A DNA stretch of 9,460 bases from NCBI GenBank assembly GCA_031258265.1, contig JAIRNB010000090.1, forward strand, positions 1 through 9,460, in the 5' to 3' direction. The notes under the pieces are model-generated. The model did no database searches. It had not been told where the DNA came from and worked only from the letters and a program-made list of their open reading frames with translations. This document shows, one piece after another, positions 1 through 6,683 of this stretch. The number at the start of each line of letters is the position of its first letter. Within the stretch, counting starts at the first letter, position 1. Position numbers and translations under genes: made by a program. This DNA is from Treponema sp. Lineage in GTDB: Bacteria > Spirochaetota > Spirochaetia > Treponematales > Breznakiellaceae.

Positions 1-2
1 CC

Positions 3-935
3 TACGGGCAGGATGTATACTTCCGGGGCCTTATCGAGTTTACCAACCACTGCAAAAATAACTGTTACTACTGCGGTATCCGGGGGGACAATTCCAGGGT
101 GGAACGCTACCGCCTCTCCCTGGAGGAAATTCTAAACTCCTGCCGGATGGGGGATCTCCTGGGCTACCGGACCTTTGTACTCCAGGGCGGGGAAGACCCC
201 TGGTTTACCGATGATCTGATTGTCGAACTCGTTACCGCCATCCGCCGGGCATACCCCGGCCACGCAATCACCCTTTCCATCGGGGAACGAAGCCGGGAAA
301 GCTATGAACGTTTTTTCCGCGCCGGGGCAAACCGTTATCTTCTCCGCCACGAGACCGCCAACGAAGACCACTACCGGAAACTCCACCCCAAAACCATGAG
401 CCTCCGGGAGCGGAAGCAGTGCCTGTTTAAACTCAGGGACATCGGCTACCAGGAGGGGGCGGGTTTCATGGTGGGAACCCCCTTCCAAACCCCGGAAAAC
501 CTGCTGGAGGACCTCCGGTTCCTCCAGGAATTGAAGCCCCACATGGTGGGTATCGGCCCCTTCATCCCCCAGGCGGACACCCCCTTTGGGAACTACCCCC
601 AGGGCGGTTTCCGGCAGACCCTGCGGATGGTGGCCCTTACCCGGCTCCTCCTCCCCCTGGCCCTGATTCCCGCCACCACCGCCCTGGGCACAATCTCCCC
701 GCTGGGCCGGGAAAAGGGCCTAATGGCGGGGGCCAATGTCGTTATGCCCAACCTTTCCCCCAAGGATGTGCGAAAACTCTACGCCCTCTACGACAACAAG
801 ATCTGCACCGGCGACGAGGCCGCCGAGTGCCGCCTCTGCATGGAAGGCCGGATTCGTCATTTTGGGTTTATCCCCAACATGGCCAGGGGGGATTATTCAG
901 GCTGGAGAACCGGGGACTTTGGCTCACCGGCATAG
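3..935 (+). CDS. hydE: [FeFe]-hydrogenase H-cluster radical SAM maturase HydE (5' partial)
   Basis: HydE is a radical SAM enzyme that, with HydG and HydF, builds the organometallic 2Fe subcluster of [FeFe]-hydrogenase. The gene enters from the left edge: reading from position 3 gives an open frame of 310 codons to a TAG at 933-935, and the GTG at 99 is internal, not the start. Seen: IEFTNHCKNNCYYCGIR carries the CX3CX2C radical SAM cluster (Cys codons at 51, 63 and 72). The C-terminal part has CX7CX2C (Cys codons at 804, 828 and 837), the spacing of the accessory cluster known in Thermotoga HydE. The GLMAGANVVMPNLSP segment is also typical of HydE. HydE is usually about 350 residues, so only some 35-45 N-terminal residues are missing. 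BioB or PylB are alternatives; the CX7CX2C tail and the YYCGIR context favour HydE. The downstream neighbour is separated by a structured repeat, so it need not be in the same operon. Confidence 0.92.
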   Translation, partial: YGQDVYFRGLIEFTNHCKNNCYYCGIRGDNSRVERYRLSLEEILNSCRMGDLLGYRTFVLQGGEDPWFTDDLIVELVTAIRRAYPGHAITLSIGERSRESYERFFRAGANRYLLRHETANEDHYRKLHPKTMSLRERKQCLFKLRDIGYQEGAGFMVGTPFQTPENLLEDLRFLQELKPHMVGIGPFIPQADTPFGNYPQGGFRQTLRMVALTRLLLPLALIPATTALGTISPLGREKGLMAGANVVMPNLSPKDVRKLYALYDNKICTGDEAAECRLCMEGRIRHFGFIPNMARGDYSGWRTGDFGSPA

Positions 936-988
936 GGGGACCCCTTTCCCGGCCGCCTGCCGCCCTTGCCGCATCGTGGGACTTATTT

Positions 989-1015
989 GCTCAACGCGCA
1001 AAGAGCGCGTTGAGC
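989..1015. repeat. Perfect 11-bp inverted repeat (hairpin)
   Basis: GCTCAACGCGC at 989-999 is exactly complementary to GCGCGTTGAGC at 1005-1015 around an AAAGA loop. It lies 54 bp after the hydE stop. It could slow or end hydE transcription, but it has no following T-run. Confidence 0.7.
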
Positions 1016-1132
1016 CGCGCAAGGGATTGGAGGGGCGCGCCGGACTCGAAGGGGCGGCGCGTTCCCGGAGCGAAGCGCAGGGAATGGAGCGTGGCAACGG
1101 TAGTTGCCTTAGCGGAACCCCGAAAAGCCCGG

Positions 1133-1162
1133 TCCCCGCCCTTGCAAAGACAAGGGCGGGGA
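1133..1162. repeat. Perfect 12-bp inverted repeat (hairpin)
   Basis: TCCCCGCCCTTG at 1133-1144 pairs perfectly with CAAGGGCGGGGA at 1151-1162 around a CAAAGA loop, a very stable GC-rich stem. It is followed by TGCGCCCAAAATAG rather than a T-run. It sits 55 bp upstream of the ygfK start, so in an mRNA reading through from hydE it would form just before the ygfK leader. Confidence 0.7.
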
Positions 1163-1217
1163 TGCGCCCAAAATAGAAAACCGGAATTCCCTTTGATTAG
1201 GAAAAAATAGGAAAACA

Positions 1218-4200
1218 ATGATGGGTAGTGTTATGCGTCCTGTTCCTTTCTCCCGGCTTGTGGCCTGGCCCGCTTCCGCCTTTTTGGGCTGTGGGGAATG
1301 GGAGTTTTACCGTCCCCGCCGGGGTCTGCCTTTTCTGGGTTCTTCCCTGGGGTCCCTTATTGGTCCGGCGGCGGGGCCCCATACCCAGCTTGCCCAGAAT
1401 ATCGCCGCTTCCTATCTGGCGGGGGGCCGTTTTATCGAGTTGAAAACCGTTCAGACTCTGGATGGGGAGGAGCTGGCCGCCCGGATTCCCCGGCCCTGCA
1501 TCAGCGCCATTGATGAGGGCTACAATGTGGAGTGGTCTACGGAACTCCGGGTGGGGGAGGCGCTGGATGAGTACGTTAAGGCCTGGTTCCTCCTCCATGT
1601 TCTGGCCGAAGAATTTGGCCTGTACCCGCCGGGCCAGGAGACGGCGGATTTCATGTTCAGCATGAGTGTGGGTTACTCCCTGGAGGGGATTCAATCTAAG
1701 AAAATCGACGGCTTTATCGAGGGTCTGAAGAACGCCGAGGATCTTCCGGTCTGGGAGGCTTGCTACAACTACCTCCGCGCCCACGCCGGGGATTTTAATC
1801 GTTTTGACCGCCCCGCCCTGGACAGGATTTCCCCCCGCGTTTCCCCGGTGATAACCCTTTCCACCCTCCACGGCTGTCCCCGGGAGGAGATCGAGGGGAT
1901 TGCCCGGTATCTTCTGGAAGAAAAAAAGCTCCACGTTTATGTGAAGTGTAATCCCACCCTCCTGGGTTATGAGGGGGCCCGCCGGATCCTGGATGATCTG
2001 GGTTACAGTTACGTTTCCTTTGACGACCGGCACTTTAAGGAGGACCTGCAGTTTGACGAGGCGGTGGAGATGCTGGGCCGCCTGGCTTCCCTGGCGTCGT
2101 CGGCGGGGCGCTGCTTCGGGGTGAAGATGACCAACACCCTGCCGGTGGACGGCGGCCTCCTGGAGGGGGAGGAGATGTATATGTCGGGCCGCGGCCTCTT
2201 TCCCCTGGCCATTGGGGCGGCGGCCCTTTTGGCGGGGGCCTTTGGGGGGGATCTCCCCGTCTCCTATTCCGGGGGGGCCGATTTCTTTAACCTGCAGGAG
2301 ATTCTTGAGACCGGCATACGGCCGGTGACTATGGCCACTACCCTGCTGAAGCCCGGCGGCTATGGACGGCTGCGGCAGATGGCGGAGATTCCCGTTCCCC
2401 CGGCCCGGCGTATTGATACGGAGGCCCTGGAGAACCTGGCCCTCCGGGCCGCCGCGGGGCTTGGGGTCTTTTTCCGGTACCGGAAATCCTACCGGATGGA
2501 CGGCTTCCCCCCCTACCTTAACCGGGAAACCCGCCAGGGGGCCTATTACCCGCCCTACCTTAGCCGGAAATCCTCTATTCCCCTTTCCCTCCCCCTTCCC
2601 CTGTGGGACTGCGCCGTCTCCCCCTGTTCCGCTGAGGGGGGCTGCCCCCTGGGTCAGGATATACCCCGGTATCTGGAAGCCCTGGCGGCGGGGGATTACG
2701 GGGGGGCCCTGGGGATCATCACCGCCGATAACCCCGCCCCCTCTATCACCGGGGCGATCTGCGATCATCCCTGCCAGAGCCGCTGTACCCGGCTGGATTA
2801 TGAGGACCCCCTGGGGATTCGGGATGCCAAGGCCTTGGCCGCTTCCAAGGCCCAGGCTGAATTTACCGCCGCCCTGCGGCCCTCTCCCCTGAAAACGGCG
2901 AAAGGGGCCGCGGTGGCGGGGGCGGGGCCTGCCGGTATCGCAGCCGCGGTGTTCCTGCGCCGCGCGGGAGTCCCCGTGACGGTCTATGAAAAGCGGGAAA
3001 AACCCTACGGCATGGTGCAATACCTGATCCCCGGTTTTAGAATCCCCGGTGATCTTATAGACCGGGACTATGAGCTGGCCCTGAAGACCGGGGTGGAATT
3101 CCGCTTTGGCGTTGAACTGGGGGCGGATCTTTCCCTGGAGGCCCTGCGGAGGGATTACGCCTATACGATCCTGGCCCTGGGGGCCTGGGAGGCCGGTCCC
3201 TCCCCTGTGGCCGAAGGGGGGGAGGGGATCACCGGCGCCCTGCGTTTCCTGGAGGAGGCCCGCCGGGATTCCCGGCGGCCTGTTTCGGCCCTTCCGGCCC
3301 TGGGGAAAAGGGTGGCCGTCATCGGCGGGGGGGATGTGGCTATGGACTGCGCCCGCCTGGCCCTGCGGCAGCCGGGGGTGGAGGAAGTGACCCTGGTGTA
3401 CCGCCGGACCAGGGATTTTATGCCCGCCCAGGGGGAAGAACTGGCTTTGGCCCTGGGGGAAGGGGTAGGGCTTCTGGAACTCCACGCCCCCATTTCCTGG
3501 GGGCGGGGGATTCTCCGCTGCGAGATCACCCGGATGGAAGATTCCCCGGCGGAGGCGGCGGATGCGGCGGAAGCGGCGGTGGATGCAGCGGAAGCGGCCC
3601 CCTCCCCCGGAACTTCCCGGACCGGGGGAGGGGGCCGCCGGGGCTTCCGGGGGACCGGCCGCTTTGTGGAACTCCCCTTTGATACGGTTATCGGCGCCAC
3701 CGGCGCCAGGGTGGACGGGGCCTTTTACGGCAGGCTGGGGCTTTCCCTGGATCCGGGGGGGCTTCCCCTCCTCGGCCCCGCCCACGAGAGTTCCATCCCC
3801 GGCGTCTATGTGGCCGGAGACGGCAGGGCGGGGCCGGCCACGGTGGCCCGGGCCATCGCCGACGCCAAGCGGGCCGCGGGGGACATTTTGGGGAAACTGG
3901 GCCTGGAGACGGGCTTCAGCGGGGGCCCGTCTCCAGGCCTGGCGGCCTTGGGAACGGCGGTCCAGGAAATGGCGGCCCTGGCCTTCCGGGGGGACCGGAA
4001 GCGGAGCTTCCTTCTGCCGGGGAGCCGGGGCGGGGAAGAGGCGGCCCGCTGCCTTTCCTGCCGGGAGATCTGCGAAATCTGCTGCGATGTCTGCCCCAAT
4101 CGGGCCAATGTGGGTTTGAGCGCGGGGCCGGAGGGCCGCCAGGTAATACATATTGATTCCCTTTGTAACGAATGTGGGAACTGCGGTGTTTTTTGTCCCC

Positions 4201-4427
4201 ATGGGGGCCTTCCCTACCGGGACAAGTTTACCTTTTTTAGCCTGCCGGAGGATTTTGACGGCAGCGCCAATCCTGGGTTCCTTCCCCTGGGGGAGGGCCG
4301 TTTCCGCCTGCGGCTGGACGGCCGTTTGCTGGACTGGGGACCCGGTGAAAAACCCGGTTCTCCCGCCCTGGGCCGGGCCATAGGCATTGCGGAGAGGGCG
4401 CTGAAAAAATACGGCCCTTTGATTTGA
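1218..4427 (+). CDS. ygfK: YgfK-family flavin/iron-sulfur oxidoreductase (putative selenate reductase subunit)
   Basis: The 1069-residue protein matches the E. coli YgfK layout (about 1030 residues) end to end. Residues ~40-400 form a dihydroorotate-dehydrogenase-like barrel (GPAAGPHTQLAQNI, TLSTLHGCP, VKCNPTLLGY, MTNTLP, YSGGAD). Residues ~465-545 are the GltD-type Fe-S helical domain, with Cys 465, 470, 476, 515, 519 and 523. Two Rossmann motifs follow: GAGPAG at 568-573 (FAD) and VIGGGD at 701-706 (NAD(P)). The C-terminus has a cysteine cluster (945, 948, 952, 955, 956, 959) and a CX2CX2CX3CP ferredoxin motif (983, 986, 989, 993). No signal peptide or membrane segment is seen, so it is probably cytoplasmic. 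Start: ATG 1218 (or 1221) with AGGA at 1209-1212. Family knowledge links ygfK to selenate reduction in E. coli and to anaerobic purine/urate catabolism clusters; the exact reaction is not settled. It is 12 bp from ssnA, so the two are one operon. Odd: an Ala/Glu/Asp-rich then Gly/Arg-rich insert at residues ~778-815. Confidence 0.95.
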   Translation: MMGSVMRPVPFSRLVAWPASAFLGCGEWEFYRPRRGLPFLGSSLGSLIGPAAGPHTQLAQNIAASYLAGGRFIELKTVQTLDGEELAARIPRPCISAIDEGYNVEWSTELRVGEALDEYVKAWFLLHVLAEEFGLYPPGQETADFMFSMSVGYSLEGIQSKKIDGFIEGLKNAEDLPVWEACYNYLRAHAGDFNRFDRPALDRISPRVSPVITLSTLHGCPREEIEGIARYLLEEKKLHVYVKCNPTLLGYEGARRILDDLGYSYVSFDDRHFKEDLQFDEAVEMLGRLASLASSAGRCFGVKMTNTLPVDGGLLEGEEMYMSGRGLFPLAIGAAALLAGAFGGDLPVSYSGGADFFNLQEILETGIRPVTMATTLLKPGGYGRLRQMAEIPVPPARRIDTEALENLALRAAAGLGVFFRYRKSYRMDGFPPYLNRETRQGAYYPPYLSRKSSIPLSLPLPLWDCAVSPCSAEGGCPLGQDIPRYLEALAAGDYGGALGIITADNPAPSITGAICDHPCQSRCTRLDYEDPLGIRDAKALAASKAQAEFTAALRPSPLKTAKGAAVAGAGPAGIAAAVFLRRAGVPVTVYEKREKPYGMVQYLIPGFRIPGDLIDRDYELALKTGVEFRFGVELGADLSLEALRRDYAYTILALGAWEAGPSPVAEGGEGITGALRFLEEARRDSRRPVSALPALGKRVAVIGGGDVAMDCARLALRQPGVEEVTLVYRRTRDFMPAQGEELALALGEGVGLLELHAPISWGRGILRCEITRMEDSPAEAADAAEAAVDAAEAAPSPGTSRTGGGGRRGFRGTGRFVELPFDTVIGATGARVDGAFYGRLGLSLDPGGLPLLGPAHESSIPGVYVAGDGRAGPATVARAIADAKRAAGDILGKLGLETGFSGGPSPGLAALGTAVQEMAALAFRGDRKRSFLLPGSRGGEEAARCLSCREICEICCDVCPNRANVGLSAGPEGRQVIHIDSLCNECGNCGVFCPHGGLPYRDKFTFFSLPEDFDGSANPGFLPLGEGRFRLRLDGRLLDWGPGEKPGSPALGRAIGIAERALKKYGPLI
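3549..3660 (+). repeat. Low-complexity coding insert in ygfK (Ala/Glu/Asp then Gly/Arg rich)
   Basis: Within ygfK, imperfect GCGGAAGCGGCGGATGC-like units at about 3549-3600 encode an AEAADAAEAAVDAAEAA stretch (residues 778-794). A Pro/Gly/Arg-rich linker follows. The insert falls in the NAD(P)-binding half, where E. coli YgfK has a short loop. The frame is kept, so it is probably a surface-loop expansion by slippage. Confidence 0.6.
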
Positions 4428-4439
4428 TAGGGGGAAAAC

Positions 4440-5897
4440 ATGCTCCTGATACACAACGGCACGGTAATTACCCGGGATTCCGGGCGGCCCCTCATCGAAG
4501 ACGGGGCGGTCCTGGTCCGGGGGAACAGGATTCTCCGGGTGGGGAAAAGCGCCGAACTGGAGGCCCTCCTCGCCGGGGAAAAATCCAGCTCCGGTTCTAA
4601 GGCCGGCCCCGTCCCTGGTCCCGGCAACCCTGGTTCCGGCGGGAATCCCAAGCCCGGCGGAAATTCCGGCCCTGTCCCTGGTCCCGGCGGAGGCCCCGCC
4701 CCGGCTTTGGAGCGGATCGACGCCGCCGGCCGCCTGTTGATGCCCGGCTATATCAATACCCATACTCACTGCTATAGTACCTTCGCCCGGGGGATGCCGG
4801 GGAACGGCCGGCCGGCTACCACCTTTGGGGAAGTGCTGCGGGGCCTGTGGTGGCGATTGGACCGCCGGCTTGATCTGGAGGATGTTTACTACAGCGCGGT
4901 ATGCCCCATGATCGATTCGATCCGTTCAGGGGTTACTTCGATCGTCGATCACCACGCCGGCCCTTCGGCAATTTCGGGGAGCCTGGACCGGATCGCCGCC
5001 GCCGCCGCCCTTCTGGGACTCCGGGTAAATCTCTGTTACGAGGTCTCCGACCGGGACGGGGAGGAAACCGCCCTGGAGGGGATTCGGGAAAACGCCGCCT
5101 TTGCCGCCCGCTGCGCCGCGGCAAAGGACGGCATGCTGGGGGCCCTCTTTGGCCTCCACGCGCAGATGACTCTGGGGGACAGGACCCTGGACCGCTGTAT
5201 CCAGGCGGCGGCGGAAACGGGGGCCGGTTTTCATGTCCACGCCGCCGAGGGACTGGAGGATGTCTTTGACGCCCTGGCCCGTTACGGCATGAGGGCGGTG
5301 GAACGGCTTTACAGGCGGGGCATCCTTTCACCCAAGACCCTGGCGGTACACTGCGTCCATGTTACCGCCGAGGAGATAGAGATGCTGCGGGAAAGCGGGG
5401 CCGCGGTGATCCACAACCCCCAGTCCAACATGGGTAACGCCGTGGGAACCTCCCCGGCGCCGCTGCTTTTGAAACAGGGGGTCCTCGTGGGCCTGGGGAC
5501 CGACGGCTACACGGCGGACATGACGGAGAGCTTCAAAACCGCATCGCTTCTCCACAAACACGAGGCGGGGCTCCCCTCGGCGGCCTGGGCGGAACCGCCG
5601 CGGATGTTCTTTGAAAACAACCGGACGATCATGAACCGCCTTACCGGGGAGGAAACGGGAATTTTGAAGGAAGGGGCTTTGGCGGATATCATTATCGTTG
5701 ACTACCGCGCCCCCAGCCCCCTTAGCGCCGCCAATATCGATTCCCATCTCCTTTTTGGGGTAGCCGGCCGCCAGACCGATACGGTGATCATCAACGGCCG
5801 GGTAGTGATGCGGCGGCGGGAATTGCCGGGGATCGATGAGGAGGCCCTGCTTGCCCATTCCCGGGAACGAGCCCGGATGCTCTGGGAGCGGATTTGA
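4440..5897 (+). CDS. ssnA: SsnA-family putative aminohydrolase
   Basis: A 485-residue metal-dependent amidohydrolase of the ATZ/TRZ/guanine-deaminase type. It matches E. coli SsnA through the LWWRLDR, SIVDHHAGP and IHNPQSNMGNAVG blocks. Active-site candidates are visible: H108 and H110 (THTH), H267 and E270 (HVHAAE), H304 (VHCVH) and D355 (GLGTDGY). By analogy with TrzN-like enzymes, H108, H110, H267 and D355 would bind the metal and E270/H304 would do proton transfer. The substrate is unproven; the ygfK partner and published urate/purine clusters point to hydrolysis of a purine- or pyrimidine-derived intermediate in the cytosol. Start: ATG 4440 with GGGGGAAAA from 4430, 12 bp after the ygfK stop, which suggests translational coupling. 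Odd: a Gly/Pro-rich insert at residues ~50-88 (GPVPGPG twice) lengthens the protein beyond E. coli SsnA (about 440). Guanine deaminase is a weaker alternative. Confidence 0.93.
   Translation: MLLIHNGTVITRDSGRPLIEDGAVLVRGNRILRVGKSAELEALLAGEKSSSGSKAGPVPGPGNPGSGGNPKPGGNSGPVPGPGGGPAPALERIDAAGRLLMPGYINTHTHCYSTFARGMPGNGRPATTFGEVLRGLWWRLDRRLDLEDVYYSAVCPMIDSIRSGVTSIVDHHAGPSAISGSLDRIAAAAALLGLRVNLCYEVSDRDGEETALEGIRENAAFAARCAAAKDGMLGALFGLHAQMTLGDRTLDRCIQAAAETGAGFHVHAAEGLEDVFDALARYGMRAVERLYRRGILSPKTLAVHCVHVTAEEIEMLRESGAAVIHNPQSNMGNAVGTSPAPLLLKQGVLVGLGTDGYTADMTESFKTASLLHKHEAGLPSAAWAEPPRMFFENNRTIMNRLTGEETGILKEGALADIIIVDYRAPSPLSAANIDSHLLFGVAGRQTDTVIINGRVVMRRRELPGIDEEALLAHSRERARMLWERI
4605..4688 (+). repeat. 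In-frame 21-bp direct repeats encoding GPVPGPG in ssnA
   Basis: The segments 4605-4625 and 4668-4688 are 21-bp repeats with one mismatch, spaced exactly 63 bp (21 codons). Both encode GPVPGPG (residues 56-62 and 77-83) inside a Gly/Pro/Asn-rich linker. The linker lies before the MPGYINTHTH metal-binding strand, between the small N-terminal sandwich domain and the barrel. Confidence 0.8.
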
Positions 5898-5919
5898 ATT
5901 TTTGCGCAGGATTTGAAAA

Positions 5920-5939
5920 ATGAGATGGGATGAGATGAA
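5920..5939 (+). promoter_or_regulatory. Tandem 10-bp direct repeat in the ssnA-tetR gap
   Basis: ATGAGATGGG (5920-5929) is followed at once by ATGAGATGAA (5930-5939). They lie just upstream of the tetR-family start and its AAAGGA ribosome site (5938-5942). The repeat may be a protein-binding site or chance; nothing further supports either reading. Confidence 0.25.
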
Positions 5940-5951
5940 AGGAAACGCCTG

Positions 5952-6521
5952 ATGGAAGGAAACACCCCGGACCGGAGGGTCCGTAAGACTCAGGACCGGA
6001 TCAGGAAAACCCTGATCGGCCTGCTTTTGGAAAAGGACCTTACCGATATTACGATCAGCGAGCTTGCCGGCGCGGCGGATATTAACCGGGGGACTTTCTA
6101 CCTCCACTACCGGGACATCCAGGATGTTTTTTCCCAGATCGAAGATGAACTGGTGGGGGAATTCTCCCAGTATATCACCACCTACAAGAGTCATTCCGGC
6201 CTTCTGCGTATGCCTACCCTGGGGGAACTGATCCGCTATATCAGCATGAACGAGAAAATCTGCCGGGCCCTGCTCCGTTCCAGGGATTCAACTTTTATTG
6301 CCCGGATCATTGAACTGAGCCGGCCCGGTTCAAAGCAGGAGTTCCGCCAGTATTACCGGCGCTGGGACGGCGAAGTCTGCGACTATTATTTTGATTTTGT
6401 CTGCCATGGCAGTATCGCTATTCTGCGGCGCTGGCTGGAATCGGGGATGAAGGAAAGCGTGGAACAGATAAGCCTGGCGATGGACAAGATGATCACCAAT
6501 TGCATCGAAAATATTAAATAG
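5952..6521 (+). CDS. TetR/AcrR-family transcriptional regulator
   Basis: A 189-residue protein with a TetR-type N-terminal helix-turn-helix at about residues 12-60: ITISELAGAADINRGTFYLHY is the recognisable core, with the GTFYLHY recognition helix end. The C-terminal half (about 80-185) is helical and resembles the TetR_C_8/DhaS-like ligand domain, but the ligand cannot be told. Start: ATG 5952 with AAAGGA 9 bases upstream. It follows ssnA by 54 bp on the same strand with no terminator between, so it may be the last gene of the ygfK-ssnA operon and autoregulate it. A perfect dyad at 6539-6551, past its 3' end, is one candidate binding site. It could instead control the FAD-dependent dehydrogenase downstream. 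Confidence 0.9.
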   Translation: MEGNTPDRRVRKTQDRIRKTLIGLLLEKDLTDITISELAGAADINRGTFYLHYRDIQDVFSQIEDELVGEFSQYITTYKSHSGLLRMPTLGELIRYISMNEKICRALLRSRDSTFIARIIELSRPGSKQEFRQYYRRWDGEVCDYYFDFVCHGSIAILRRWLESGMKESVEQISLAMDKMITNCIENIK

Positions 6522-6538
6522 GGTTGTTCAAATTGGGG

Positions 6539-6551
6539 GCATACGGTATGC
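6539..6551. promoter_or_regulatory. Perfect dyad GCATAC-G-GTATGC, possible operator
   Basis: A 6-bp inverted repeat with a one-base centre, of a size that a TetR dimer could bind. It lies between the tetR-family gene and the FAD-dependent dehydrogenase, but it also forms part of the palindromic element at 6533-6614, which may fully explain it. Confidence 0.25.
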
Positions 6552-6587
6552 ACAAGCCGCAACGCCACAATAAATTTCCTTACTGCA

Positions 6588-6604
6588 CAGCCCTGAAAGG
6601 GCTG
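6588..6604. repeat. Perfect 7-bp hairpin downstream of the tetR-family gene
   Basis: CAGCCCT (6588-6594), GAA loop, AGGGCTG (6598-6604). No T-run follows, so it is not a standard intrinsic terminator. The hairpin abuts the shared GATGCGCCCAAA end, as does the larger hairpin at 1133-1162. Confidence 0.6.
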
Positions 6605-6683
6605 ATGCGCCCAAATCCATAAGTTCAATCGTGTCTGAATCTGAATACCAGCCGGGTTATCAAACAGGCCCAATGAGGTTTTG

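Larger units (their letters stand above)
936..1217. repeat. Hairpin-rich non-coding intergenic element between hydE and ygfK
   Basis: This 282-bp gap has no convincing gene. It holds at least three perfect inverted repeats: an 11-bp stem at 989-999/1005-1015, a 6-bp stem at 1093-1098/1103-1108, and a 12-bp stem at 1133-1144/1151-1162. It also has shorter complementarity around 1064-1085 (TTCCC ... GGGAA). The strongest stems have similar loops (AAAGA and CAAAGA). None is followed by a T-run, so these are not classic intrinsic terminators. The right end, GATGCGCCCAAA at 1161-1172, recurs exactly at 6604-6615 beside another hairpin. I read it as a REP/MITE-like extragenic palindromic element; a structured RNA or transcription-attenuating role is possible. 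The boundaries are uncertain and the core may be about 981-1172. Confidence 0.55.
6533..6614. repeat. 82-bp palindromic element with imperfect terminal inverted repeats (MITE/REP-like)
   Basis: The left end TTGGGGGCAT (6533-6542) and right end ATGCGCCCAA (6605-6614) are inverted repeats with one mismatch in ten. Inside lie a perfect dyad, GCATAC-G-GTATGC (6539-6551), and a perfect 7-bp hairpin, CAGCCCT-GAA-AGGGCTG (6588-6604). The last 12 bases, GATGCGCCCAAA (6604-6615), occur exactly in the element before ygfK. No transposase and no clear target-site duplication are seen. It starts 11 bp after the tetR-family stop and may also act as its transcript end. Confidence 0.5.

Noticed and set aside
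989..1162. Intrinsic terminators or a CRISPR array
   Set aside because: The stems are strong but lack T-runs, and there are no regularly spaced identical repeats with spacers.
736..1218. Open frames spanning the end of hydE and the intergenic region on both strands
   Set aside because: They overlap hydE in the wrong frame or run through the hairpins, have low-complexity Arg/Pro/Ala translations and no ribosome sites.
1197..4769. Very long minus-strand open frame (1190 codons) opposite ygfK
   Set aside because: Its translation is Pro/Gly/Arg/Gln-rich with no recognisable domain. It lies opposite ygfK, which matches a known family over its full length; it is a by-product of GC-rich codon use.
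5328..6194. Minus-strand open frames opposite ssnA and the tetR-family gene
   Set aside because: Shadow frames: the plus strand encodes clear SsnA and TetR-family proteins over the same bases.
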